Shown here piece after piece: positions 15,369-22,425 of a stretch of DNA of 34,033 nt (position 1 is its first letter; each line of letters begins with the position of its first letter). The notes under the pieces are model-generated. The model worked only from the letters and a program-made list of their open reading frames with translations. It was not told the DNA's origin and did no database searches. Source of the stretch: Candidatus Zhuqueibacterota bacterium 4484_87 (GTDB lineage Bacteria; Zhuqueibacterota; Zhuqueibacteria; Thermofontimicrobiales; Thermofontimicrobiaceae); the NCBI GenBank assembly GCA_002085355.1, contig NATN01000012.1, positions 1 to 34,033 of the forward strand, in the 5' to 3' direction. The translations under genes and the position numbers were made by a program.

Positions 15369-16634
15369 ATGGGACGCTACGTTGCATTCATCATCATGGG
15401 ATTTTTTATCAGCACTTCTACCCTGCGGATGCAGGCTAATCGCTACACGAGTGCCAGCGTGAACAATTTTTCAACGAAATATAAAAAACTTGTTTTAAGA
15501 AATATCGCCAACACTGGGGCTACTGTTGCGTTGAATGCATTGACTGTCAATATTAACACAACAGCAGGGGTTTCAAACAGGCCTCTTGACGGTGGCACCT
15601 ACTCCTATTTCATTGAAAGGCAGCAAGACGACCCCAATTTAGGACCTACAGAAATTCGCGTCACTTCAATCAGTCGTTTCCTCGGCATGACGGACACGAT
15701 TATCGTGTTGTTGACAAGACCCTCTTTTTCAAGATATGCATATTTCACAAACCATGAAGGAAATATCTGGTTTGCCACAGGCGATACAATCTATGGCCCT
15801 TGCCATACCAACACCTATTTTCAAATGATGGGGCAACCAGTTTTTTATGGCAAAGTAACAAGCTCCAGAGTATATAATTCTCATTCTCCTTACAGAAAAT
15901 ATTACCACGGATCAACAAATCCCCAATTCCTGGGCGGCACAGAGTGGGGAGTGCCCGAACTCCCGATGCCTGATCATATACCCCAGGATCTGATTGATGC
16001 CTCGCAGAACGGCGGAATTTATATCTCTAAAAGACATGTCTGGATCCAATTCCTCTCAAATGGGAGGGTAAAAATAGCTGCCAAAAATTCTCCGAGTCCT
16101 CCGCATTCATGGCAATATACGACTTACAATTTAAATTCCATCAATGGTGTCATCTATGTGAACAATTGGGGAGCCAGACCTGTCGTTCGCGTCAAAGGAA
16201 CAGTGAATGGAAACGTGACTGTCGGTACTCGAGGTTACATTCGAATCACTGACGACATTGTATATGCAGATGATCCGAGAACGAATCCAAGTTCAAATGA
16301 TATGTTGGGATTAGTTGCCGAGCGGGACGTTATCGTAGCGAATAACCATCATGATCAGGACAGGACGATCCAAGCGAGTATTATGACGCTGAATCCTTCT
16401 GTTGCTCCTAATAAAAACTTCTGGGTCGATCGTTACAAAAATGATCGTTACGGAAGGCTGCATCTGTTGGGTGGGTTAATTCAAAATTCCCGCGGCGCCG
16501 TCGGTTTGGTCGGTAGTTACTGGTCGCGAAAAGGCTACCTCAAAGATTATCATTGGGACTCTAGATTAATGAAAATGAATCCCCCTTATTTCCCGACTTT
16601 GTTCGCCTTGAAAAAAATCTCCTGGTGGGAGTAA
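15369..16634 (+). CDS. PilX/DUF4900-like pilus protein, triplet 2
   Basis: 421 residues with an N-terminal hydrophobic segment (about 4-17), a helix (SASVNNFSTKYKKLVLRNIANTG in outline) and a long beta-rich body. The stretch RVKGTVNGNVTVGTRG ... ITDDIVYADDP ... LGLVAERDVIV is typical of PilX-like proteins of the DUF4900 type, which form a repetitive beta fold. The region DTIIVLLTRPSFSRYAYFTN corresponds to VVLSRLTIPP in the truncated first copy. It carries no classical prepilin cleavage site. It closes the second triplet, and a long AT-rich spacer follows. DUF4900 is named from memory of the pattern, not from a profile search. Confidence 0.72.
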   Translation: MGRYVAFIIMGFFISTSTLRMQANRYTSASVNNFSTKYKKLVLRNIANTGATVALNALTVNINTTAGVSNRPLDGGTYSYFIERQQDDPNLGPTEIRVTSISRFLGMTDTIIVLLTRPSFSRYAYFTNHEGNIWFATGDTIYGPCHTNTYFQMMGQPVFYGKVTSSRVYNSHSPYRKYYHGSTNPQFLGGTEWGVPELPMPDHIPQDLIDASQNGGIYISKRHVWIQFLSNGRVKIAAKNSPSPPHSWQYTTYNLNSINGVIYVNNWGARPVVRVKGTVNGNVTVGTRGYIRITDDIVYADDPRTNPSSNDMLGLVAERDVIVANNHHDQDRTIQASIMTLNPSVAPNKNFWVDRYKNDRYGRLHLLGGLIQNSRGAVGLVGSYWSRKGYLKDYHWDSRLMKMNPPYFPTLFALKKISWWE

Positions 16635-17004
16635 TAAACGAAAATAAGAACCCAGGGATAAATCCATCTAATTTTTTTTTCTGCAATAATGGGTCTTTAC
16701 CCATCCAATATTTTAATACCCAAACAAAAAGATTGTCCATCAAAAACTTTTTTTTAGAAAACAATTCTGCAAATATTATCAATTTTTGATTTTTTTCCAA
16801 CATGAATGATGCTGCCATTTCAAAATGAAATAAAAATTAAGAATTGAAGAATGGAAGAATAAAGTAAAAGTTTAGCCAAATATTTATATTTCCTATCTAA
16901 TTTCTACAACCTTATAACTCATTTAATTTCATTGTGTTATAAGAAGATATTATTTCGCTCGTTTTATTCATATTTAGTAAAATAGCTTCCCCAAAATAAT
17001 TCAA
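16635..17004 (+). other. AT-rich intergenic spacer with weak hairpins
   Basis: About 440 bases lie between the last pilin-like gene and the DUF4347 start. No plausible gene is seen. There are several T tracts (16671-16679, 16749-16755, 16791-16796). A short perfect hairpin ATGGGT-CTTT-ACCCAT lies at 16689-16704, and an AT-only one ATCAA-TTT-TTGAT at 16778-16790 is followed by T6. Either could terminate the pilin operon weakly. The right-hand part holds the palindrome and promoter-like site listed separately. Confidence 0.6.
16911..16943. promoter_or_regulatory. Candidate activator-binding palindrome upstream of sigma-54-like promoter
   Basis: Perfect 8-base inverted repeat CTTATAAC (16911-16918) and GTTATAAG (16936-16943) with a 17-base spacer. 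Its centre is about 78 bases upstream of the -24 element at 17005, within the range where NtrC-family enhancer proteins bind. The spacing between half sites is longer than in classical NtrC sites, and the sequence is AT-rich, so chance is possible. Confidence 0.4.
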
Positions 17005-17020
17005 TGGTACGCTTTTTGTT
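17005..17020 (+). promoter_or_regulatory. Candidate sigma-54 (-24/-12) promoter
   Basis: TGGTACGCTTTTTGTT matches the sigma-54 consensus TGGCACG-N4-TTGCW at ten of twelve defined positions, with correct ten-base spacing after GG. The mismatches are C to T inside the -24 element and GC to GT at -12. The start would fall near 17031, giving a leader of about 47 bases before the well-supported ATG at 17078. An NtrC-family activator is encoded just downstream (17827-19221). Confidence 0.5.
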
Positions 17021-17077
17021 TAAATGAAAAGTGAACAAGTTACTTGTAAAACTCTCAAATATGAAAGGGGATGGGAA

Positions 17078-17704
17078 ATGCGTCAGGCAAAATTATTTTG
17101 GGGATGTGTGGTCATTTTTGAGATGTTGTTTCTCTTACTTGGCGGAACGCATCAAGCATGGACACAATCAGACTTTTCTGCAAAACCGCTGAACGTCATT
17201 TTTATTTCCAGCAAAATCGAAAATGCAGAAGCGATCAAAAATGCGGCGGATGAAGATGCCGTGACCGTAATCTACGATTTTGAAAATGCGACTTTACGGC
17301 AATTTAATTTGACGCTCCAGGAACTGGTGCAATGGAAAAAAAGGAAAATCGATCATCTGATGCTTTTTTGCCACGGTGCGCCGGGAACGATTATTTTAAC
17401 CGCGAAAGATATCATCAATGTAAAATCGCTGAAAAAACAAGCTGATGAATGGAAATTTTTCGGCAATATGTTCAACCGCGACGCCACCATTGACTTCTAC
17501 GGTAGCGAGATCGGCTGGGGGGAAGAAGGCAAGAAATTAGTGACTTCACTCTCGCAAATGACCGGTGCAAACGTTCGCGCGAGCATTAATCCGTCGGGCA
17601 ATATCCATGATGCTGACTGGAAATTGGAAATAAAGACCGGTGACAATAATTCCTCTTGCCCGATCAACTTTTCACAATTAGCTAAAACGCCCCTGTATTT
17701 TTAG
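17078..17704 (+). CDS. Secreted stand-alone DUF4347-like protein
   Basis: Starting at ATG 17078 (ribosome site AAAGGGG at 17064-17070) it encodes 208 residues. An upstream in-frame ATG at 17024 has no ribosome site and would lie before the predicted transcript start. The N-terminus is a signal peptide (basic start, hydrophobic VVIFEMLFLLLGG, likely cleavage after about residue 29). The remainder matches the DUF4347 pattern: LNVIFISSKIENA, a His-Gly element LMLFCHGAPGTIIL, the strand IDFYGSEIGWGEEGKKLV, MTGANVRAS and DADWKLEIKTGD. DUF4347 is normally the N-terminal module of very large exported adhesins in other bacteria; here it stands alone. Family members usually have YGC at the position read here as YGS. 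Function is unknown. A surface or pilus-linked role is inferred from position. Confidence 0.75.
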   Translation: MRQAKLFWGCVVIFEMLFLLLGGTHQAWTQSDFSAKPLNVIFISSKIENAEAIKNAADEDAVTVIYDFENATLRQFNLTLQELVQWKKRKIDHLMLFCHGAPGTIILTAKDIINVKSLKKQADEWKFFGNMFNRDATIDFYGSEIGWGEEGKKLVTSLSQMTGANVRASINPSGNIHDADWKLEIKTGDNNSSCPINFSQLAKTPLYF

Positions 17705-17710
17705 ATAAAT

Positions 17711-17767
17711 GGCGCTGGAAATCAGCGCCCGTCCATCGCCGCTGGTTGTCGCCCCTCTGCCAGCGGC
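17711..17767 (+). terminator. Two tandem GC-rich hairpins
   Basis: Immediately after the DUF4347-like stop codon are two perfect stem-loops: GGCGCTG-GAAAT-CAGCGCC (17711-17729) and GCCGCTGG (17738-17745) paired with CCAGCGGC (17760-17767). The block is much richer in GC than its surroundings. The second stem is followed by TTGGACTTTTATT, a weak T tract, so it may act as terminator or as a 3' mRNA stabiliser that limits transcription into the regulator gene. A palindromic repeat element is the alternative. Confidence 0.55.
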
Positions 17768-17826
17768 TTGGACTTTTATTCATCTGATTGGTTAAAACAA
17801 AAAATACAGCAAATGAGAATGCAGCT

Positions 17827-19221
17827 ATGGAAAAGAACAATAACGATCCGAGGACAGTGCTTGTCGTTGATGACGACATAGTTGATCTGAAAATTATGGA
17901 GCGTTTTTTTTTAAACAAAAACTATCCACACTTGCTTGCCAAAAATGCTACTGATGGATTATCTCTGTTTCGCAAACATCATCCAAAAATCATTTTTATT
18001 GACCTGCTGCTGCCGGACATGAATGGCATTCAACTAATGGAACAAATTTTGGACGAAGATTCGGACGTTTCCATTGTCATCGCTACAGGTCATGCTTCTG
18101 TAGAAACCGCCGTAGAAGCGATCAAAAAAGGGGCGTGCGACTATATTACCAAGCCGATTGACATGACTCGACTGAATCTGCTCACAGAAAGGTTGATGAG
18201 ATCGCAGCAGGTTTTGATGGAAAAAATGCTTTTGCAGACCCGGCTCGATGAACTTTTCGGTTATCATAATTTTATTGGACAGAGTCCCGCGATAAAAAAT
18301 ATTATCAGAAAAATCGAACAAGCAGCACCCACGAGTTCCACCGTACTCATCACTGGCGAATCCGGAACAGGGAAAGAACTATGCGCCAATGCAATTCATC
18401 AGGCGAGTCCGAGAAAAAACAAGCCGTTTATCAAACTAAACTGCGCAGCCTTGCCTGAAAATATCATTGAAAGCGAGCTATTCGGTCACGAAAAAGGAGC
18501 GTTCACTACAGCCATTCAGAAAAGAATCGGCAAGTTTGAATTGGCAGATGGAGGCACCATTTTCTTAGATGAGATCGGCGAATTATCCCTGTCCATACAG
18601 GCAAAATTGTTGCGTGTACTGGAAAATCAGGAATTTGAAAGGATTGGTGGGAACGAGACAATCAGAGTTAACGTACGCCTACTCGCAGCGACCAACAGGA
18701 ACCTCAGTGAAGCTGTAGAAAACGGTCTTTTCCGCAAAGATCTGTTTTATCGGCTAAATGTCGTCAACATCCACATTCCGCCGTTAAGAGACAGGCGCGA
18801 AGATATTCCTTTGCTGTTGAGCCATTTTCTGAAACATTTCAGCGAGCAAATGAACAAGCCGATCAAATCCATTTCTCCTAAAGCACAGGCAATGCTTGCT
18901 TCTTATAGCTGGCCTGGAAATGTGCGGGAACTGGTAAACACCATCGAACGCGCTGTTGTGTTTTGTGAATCAAACACGCTTACGGAACAGGACTTGCCGG
19001 ACCAAATATCAGGGAAAAATTCACAGAGAGAGGATGGCACAGACATTCCCATTATGCCGTTAGCTCAGGTTGAAAAAAAATTGATAGAGAAAGTACTTCT
19101 GGAAACAAATTGGAATTTGCGTCGTGCTGCAAAAATTTTAGATATTCACCGAGGCACTCTGTACAGCAAAATTGAAAAACATGGCATTAACAAAAACAGC
19201 TTGCTGATGGTCATGAACTAA
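17827..19221 (+). CDS. NtrC-family sigma-54-dependent response regulator
   Basis: 464 residues from ATG 17827 (the TTG at 17788 has no ribosome site; the receiver starts right after the ATG). Domains: receiver (about 10-125; acidic DDD 15-17, phospho-acceptor Asp59 in IFIDLLLPDMNG, Lys in TKPID); AAA+ sigma-54 interaction domain (about 150-375) with Walker A GESGTGKE (177-184), the sigma-54 contact loop as GAFTTA (224-229), Walker B GGTIFLDEIGEL and the R-finger region; and a C-terminal Fis-type helix-turn-helix (NLRRAAKILDIHRGTLYSKI). It would activate sigma-54 promoters when phosphorylated; the candidate at 17005-17020 is the obvious local target. Its cognate kinase is not in the window unless the truncated kinase at 2241 takes part. 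Confidence 0.95.
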   Translation: MEKNNNDPRTVLVVDDDIVDLKIMERFFLNKNYPHLLAKNATDGLSLFRKHHPKIIFIDLLLPDMNGIQLMEQILDEDSDVSIVIATGHASVETAVEAIKKGACDYITKPIDMTRLNLLTERLMRSQQVLMEKMLLQTRLDELFGYHNFIGQSPAIKNIIRKIEQAAPTSSTVLITGESGTGKELCANAIHQASPRKNKPFIKLNCAALPENIIESELFGHEKGAFTTAIQKRIGKFELADGGTIFLDEIGELSLSIQAKLLRVLENQEFERIGGNETIRVNVRLLAATNRNLSEAVENGLFRKDLFYRLNVVNIHIPPLRDRREDIPLLLSHFLKHFSEQMNKPIKSISPKAQAMLASYSWPGNVRELVNTIERAVVFCESNTLTEQDLPDQISGKNSQREDGTDIPIMPLAQVEKKLIEKVLLETNWNLRRAAKILDIHRGTLYSKIEKHGINKNSLLMVMN

Positions 19222-19226
19222 ATTAA

Positions 19227-19244
19227 CGGAGATTTTTTTCTCCG
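19227..19244 (+). terminator. Weak hairpin after the NtrC-like gene
   Basis: CGGAGA (19227-19232) and TCTCCG (19239-19244) form a perfect six-pair stem with an all-T loop, followed by GAAAAATTTCTTT. The stem is short and the T tract interrupted, so it may only attenuate transcription into the downstream receiver gene. Confidence 0.35.
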
Positions 19245-19292
19245 GAAAAATTTCTTTAAAATTACTTTCATCAAAGAACGAGGTGAATCATT

Positions 19293-19727
19293 ATGTCTCC
19301 TCAAATTGACAACCAAATCGCTGGCAAAAAGCCTGCAAAAAAGATGCTCATCATTGACGATTCTGAAGTCAATCGTTACTTGTTGGAGACAGTGCTTAGT
19401 CAGTTGGGCTACCAAGTAAGTTCTGCAGAGGATGGCAAGTCAGGACTGGATAAATTCAAACAAAACAGACCGTTCATTACATTTTTAGACATTGTTATGC
19501 CCGGAAAATCAGGAATGGAAATTTTGAGACAGATAAAACAAATTTCTCCGTCATCTATTGTCGTCATGGTGAGTTCATTTTCGAGCAAAGAAAATCTTTA
19601 CGAAGCGAAAAATGCTGGAGCTAATTGGTTCCTCGTCAAACCAATCACGGCGTCAAAAATAGAGGAATTAGTGGTTTATTTTGAAAAGAAAAGCATAGAG
19701 AAAAATCTAAAAATTGAGTCGGAGTAG
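19293..19727 (+). CDS. Receiver-only response regulator (copy 4)
   Basis: 144 residues: a short N-terminal tail rich in Lys and Ala, then one receiver domain with IIDDSEVNRYLL, phospho-acceptor Asp66 (TFLDIVMPGKSG), a VSSFSS switch segment and Lys in LVKPI. It differs clearly from the three tandem receivers near 1-2 kb: the loop is the ordinary MPGKSGMEIL form and the YSGF signature is missing. A strong ribosome site (GAGGTG) precedes the ATG. It is followed by the zinc-ribbon gene after two bases. A role in regulating the downstream ATPase is inferred from the operon layout. Confidence 0.93.
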   Translation: MSPQIDNQIAGKKPAKKMLIIDDSEVNRYLLETVLSQLGYQVSSAEDGKSGLDKFKQNRPFITFLDIVMPGKSGMEILRQIKQISPSSIVVMVSSFSSKENLYEAKNAGANWFLVKPITASKIEELVVYFEKKSIEKNLKIESE

Positions 19728-19729
19728 TT

Positions 19730-20074
19730 ATGATTTGCAAATCTTGTGGTGCTGAGAATAAAGACTGGGCGTCATATTGTACACAATGCGGATTGCCGCT
19801 TGGCGATGTGTGTCGTTGCTCCTTCGTTAACGAACCGGGTGACCTTTACTGCGGAGGCTGCGGCAAACCGTTGATGCCAAACGAAAATGATAATTTGAAA
19901 CGAAACCCGTCCAGCATGAATGTTGAATTTGGCAAAATGACACTTTCTGAATCCCAAATTAAAAAGCTCATAAGAGAAAGTTTGTTGATCAAAACAGATG
20001 ATGAAGAAAACATCAGTCAAAAGGACATCGATTTGATTTTTTCCATGGAAACAGAATCAGCTTCACAAGAGTGA
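19730..20074 (+). CDS. Small double zinc-ribbon protein
   Basis: 114 residues. The first 50 contain two zinc ribbons: CKSC (3-6) with CTQC (17-20), and CRC (29-31) with CGGC (43-46), a DZANK-like arrangement. The rest is polar and probably helical (LSESQIKKLIRESLLIKTDDEE outline) and acidic at the end. No catalytic motif is present. GGAG precedes the ATG; the previous stop is two bases upstream. It sits between a receiver and a GspE-family ATPase, so an adaptor role linking the two is possible but speculative. Confidence 0.85.
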   Translation: MICKSCGAENKDWASYCTQCGLPLGDVCRCSFVNEPGDLYCGGCGKPLMPNENDNLKRNPSSMNVEFGKMTLSESQIKKLIRESLLIKTDDEENISQKDIDLIFSMETESASQE

Positions 20075-20111
20075 ACAGTATCATAAAATAGGCTATGCAC
20101 TGAGGACAAAT

Positions 20112-21803
20112 ATGGCATTTCAAGAAGATCAGATTTTCATTCAGGAATTGATAAAAAAAGGTCTACTGACAAAATCTCAAATTATTCAGTCGCAAAACTC
20201 TTTGCGGGAACTGCTTCAACGCGAGGGAATTGCTAAAGCGTTAATCACCCATTTCAAACTCGATGAAACCAAATTAGCGCAATCCATCGCTGAAATTTTT
20301 AACGTTCCTTTTTTGGAACAGGTAAACGGCCTCTCTCGAATAGATATTGAGGAATTGCAAACAGTTAATACCCCGTCAGATTTTCGCTTCATTCCTGTAT
20401 TAGATGATATCAACGAAGTCACCATAGCCATCAAAGATCCGCCATATCAAAAATTAATTGAATTTCTCAAAAAGGCAACTGACAAACACATTATTCCCAT
20501 CATCTTAAAGGAATCGGACTACGAATATCTGAACAATGAAAAAGTCGTCGAGAAAAAAGTTGACAAGCCGTTGAAAATTGATTTTGACAAGCTTGACGTC
20601 GAGAAACAAGGAAAAAAATGGGCGCTGACCGCAGAACAAAGCGGATCGCTGCCGCCGCCGAACAGCGTGCTTGACAGATTGTTAGAAACCGCCAGTGAGG
20701 CCAATGCGAGCGATATTCATCTGGAAATCACTTCTTCAAAAACAATGAACGTGAGATTTCGCCTTAATGGTGTGCTCCAGCGCGTTGTTACGCTGCCGAA
20801 TGCGTATGCGTCTTCGCTGCCCAAAATTGTCAAGCAAAGAGCTTCCATTGACAATTTTGAGAAAAAAAATGCGGCAGAAGGAAGTTTCTTCATGCAATTC
20901 GGAGGTGTTAAGACAAACTATCGCGTCAATATTATTCCCACTGCTTTCAATGAAAAAATTACGCTGCGCGTAATGAACGATCATCTCGACATCATCCGGT
21001 TGGAGCGTCTGGGACTTTCGTTGCATGATTTACGACGAATCCGCCGACTGTTGTCCCAGCCCAATGCAGTAATTCTTTTTTCCGGGGCAAGCGGAAGTGG
21101 CAAGACAACCACGCTGTACTCCGTATTGAACGAATTGAATCATTTCACGAAAAACATTACCACTGTCGAAATGCCGGTGGAAGCCCATTTGGAAGGAATC
21201 AACCAAATTTCCATCGATCAAAACTCTGCATTAAATTTTGAGAAAGCGATCAAAGCGACTTTCCATCATGACGTGGATGTCCTCGCTCTGGGGGAAATTC
21301 GCTCGAAAGAAGATGCTGAACTGCTTTTAGAAGCGGGATTATCAGGATTGACCGCTTTTGCCACAATACAAGCCTCAAATGCAATAAAAACTCTTTATCG
21401 TCTGAAGCATTTTGGCGTGGACATTGAACAATTCGCTTTGACCTTGCGAGGCATCGTCTCGCAGCGTTTTGTGCGCAAGGTGTGTCACTACTGTGGGCAA
21501 GAATATATTCCTGATGAAGAAATTCTGGCAAAAGCAGGATTGGAGAATCTACCAAAAGATATCAAATTGAAACGTGGAATTGGTTGCAAAAATTGTCTGG
21601 GGACAGGTTATCTGGGCAGGATGCCCATTTTTGAAGTGCTCATTTTTAACGACACAATCAGTTCGCTGCTTGCCCAAAATAGACCCTATCGCGAAATCTT
21701 TGCAGCCGCACTGCATGAAGGTTTCACAACAATGCGTTACGACGGACTTCGCAAAGCGCTGGCAGGAATCACCACGCTCAACGAAGTCCTTCGCGTCACA
21801 TGA
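20112..21803 (+). CDS. GspE/PilB-family ATPase with degenerate catalytic boxes
   Basis: 563 residues. The first 150 look like the N-terminal MshEN/T2SSE-N domain, which binds cyclic di-GMP in MshE-type proteins, followed by a linker and the motor domains from about 190 (SVLDRLLETASEANASDIHLE). Walker A GASGSGKTTTLYS is intact (near residue 325) and the Walker B Glu is kept in LALGEIR. Several normally invariant positions differ: the Asp box is VEMPVEA instead of VEDPVEY, GEIRD is GEIRS, and both His-box histidines are replaced (SGLTAFATIQAS instead of TGHL-STLHTN). The tetracysteine site is present (CHYC ... CKNC, then GRMPIFEVL). It may hydrolyse ATP poorly or act as a regulatory subunit of the pilus motor. 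GAGGA precedes the ATG. Confidence 0.92.
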   Translation: MAFQEDQIFIQELIKKGLLTKSQIIQSQNSLRELLQREGIAKALITHFKLDETKLAQSIAEIFNVPFLEQVNGLSRIDIEELQTVNTPSDFRFIPVLDDINEVTIAIKDPPYQKLIEFLKKATDKHIIPIILKESDYEYLNNEKVVEKKVDKPLKIDFDKLDVEKQGKKWALTAEQSGSLPPPNSVLDRLLETASEANASDIHLEITSSKTMNVRFRLNGVLQRVVTLPNAYASSLPKIVKQRASIDNFEKKNAAEGSFFMQFGGVKTNYRVNIIPTAFNEKITLRVMNDHLDIIRLERLGLSLHDLRRIRRLLSQPNAVILFSGASGSGKTTTLYSVLNELNHFTKNITTVEMPVEAHLEGINQISIDQNSALNFEKAIKATFHHDVDVLALGEIRSKEDAELLLEAGLSGLTAFATIQASNAIKTLYRLKHFGVDIEQFALTLRGIVSQRFVRKVCHYCGQEYIPDEEILAKAGLENLPKDIKLKRGIGCKNCLGTGYLGRMPIFEVLIFNDTISSLLAQNRPYREIFAAALHEGFTTMRYDGLRKALAGITTLNEVLRVT

Positions 21804-21827
21804 TTTTTAAATCAATAAAAAATCTAT

Positions 21828-21874
21828 AAAAATGGGCTTATTCGTATCGTTTGAAAATATGATAGCCCATTTTT
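21828..21874. terminator. Bidirectional terminator between convergent genes
   Basis: AAAAATGGGCT (21828-21838) and AGCCCATTTTT (21864-21874) form a perfect eleven-pair stem with a 25-base loop. On the plus strand it is followed by GTTTTC, and on the minus strand by ATAGATTTTTTATTG. It overlaps the 3' end of the parvulin gene (stop at 21838-21840) and lies 25 bases after the plus-strand ATPase stop, so it can serve both operons. The large loop makes it less than ideal. Confidence 0.6.
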
Positions 21875-22380
21875 GTTTTCACAATATCACTTATTTCGCC
21901 GACTTTCAACTTGCTCAAAGTGTTATCCAATTCAGCCATTAAGTCACCTTTGGTGACAACACCCAAATCACCGCCCTTTTTCGCGTTGGGGCCTATAGAA
22001 CGTTCTTTTGCCAGTTGTTTGAAATCCGCTCCGCCATCCAGCAATCCTTTGATTTCTTTAGCCTCTTCCTCTGTCTTCACCAAAATATGCAATGCACGAA
22101 TTGTGTAGCCTTTTATGCTGAATCGATCCGGACTGAGCGATGGTTTCCAGATATAACCAACAATTTGCACAGCAACCCAATTCCCCTGTTCGGCGAGCGC
22201 AATCACTCTTGTTCCCTGCGGCAGGCGACAAACAACAGAGCCATTTGGTGACAGACGTAAATTTTCAAAATCCGGCTTTACGTAAAGTTCATCGCCTTGT
22301 TGAATTTTAAGTTGCGCGAAAATATTACCACTCCCCAAGATCAAAATAAATATTAGCATTGCCAAAAAAACTTTTCTCAT
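21838..22380 (-). CDS. Secreted SH3-parvulin peptidyl-prolyl isomerase
   Basis: Start at ATG 22380 (ribosome site GGAGGAG just upstream) gives 180 residues; the longer reading to 22419 adds an unlikely basic tail. There is a signal peptide (MRKVFLAMLIFILILG, cleavage after GNIFAQ), then an SH3b-like domain (about 25-85: GDELYVKPDFENLRLSPNG, NWVAVQIVGYIWK), then a compact parvulin domain (about 92-180) with RALHILVKTEEEAKEI, FKQLAKERSIGPNAKKGGDLG and a GYHIFKRYE end. Parvulins of this PpiC/PrsA type assist folding of exported proteins in the periplasm. The bacterial SH3b module may bind cell wall or partner proteins. It is the last gene of the pfkB-containing cluster, 45 bases after the kinase stop. 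Confidence 0.87.
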   Translation of the reverse strand: MRKVFLAMLIFILILGSGNIFAQLKIQQGDELYVKPDFENLRLSPNGSVVCRLPQGTRVIALAEQGNWVAVQIVGYIWKPSLSPDRFSIKGYTIRALHILVKTEEEAKEIKGLLDGGADFKQLAKERSIGPNAKKGGDLGVVTKGDLMAELDNTLSKLKVGEISDIVKTKMGYHIFKRYE

Positions 22381-22425
22381 ATTTCCACTCCTCCGGGTTA
22401 ATAGTCGCAAAATGCTCACTTTATT

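Noticed and set aside
16671..16796. Poly-T tracts as a strong terminator of the pilin operon
   Set aside because: The hairpins next to them are only 4-6 pairs and mostly AT; kept as weak possibilities inside the spacer entry only.
17024..17077. Upstream start for the DUF4347-like protein
   Set aside because: No ribosome site, adds a charged tail before the signal peptide, and would precede the predicted transcript start; ATG 17078 with AAAGGGG is better.
22381..22419. Longer N-terminus for the parvulin protein
   Set aside because: The ATG at 22380 follows GGAGGAG and starts directly with a signal peptide; the longer form has neither.
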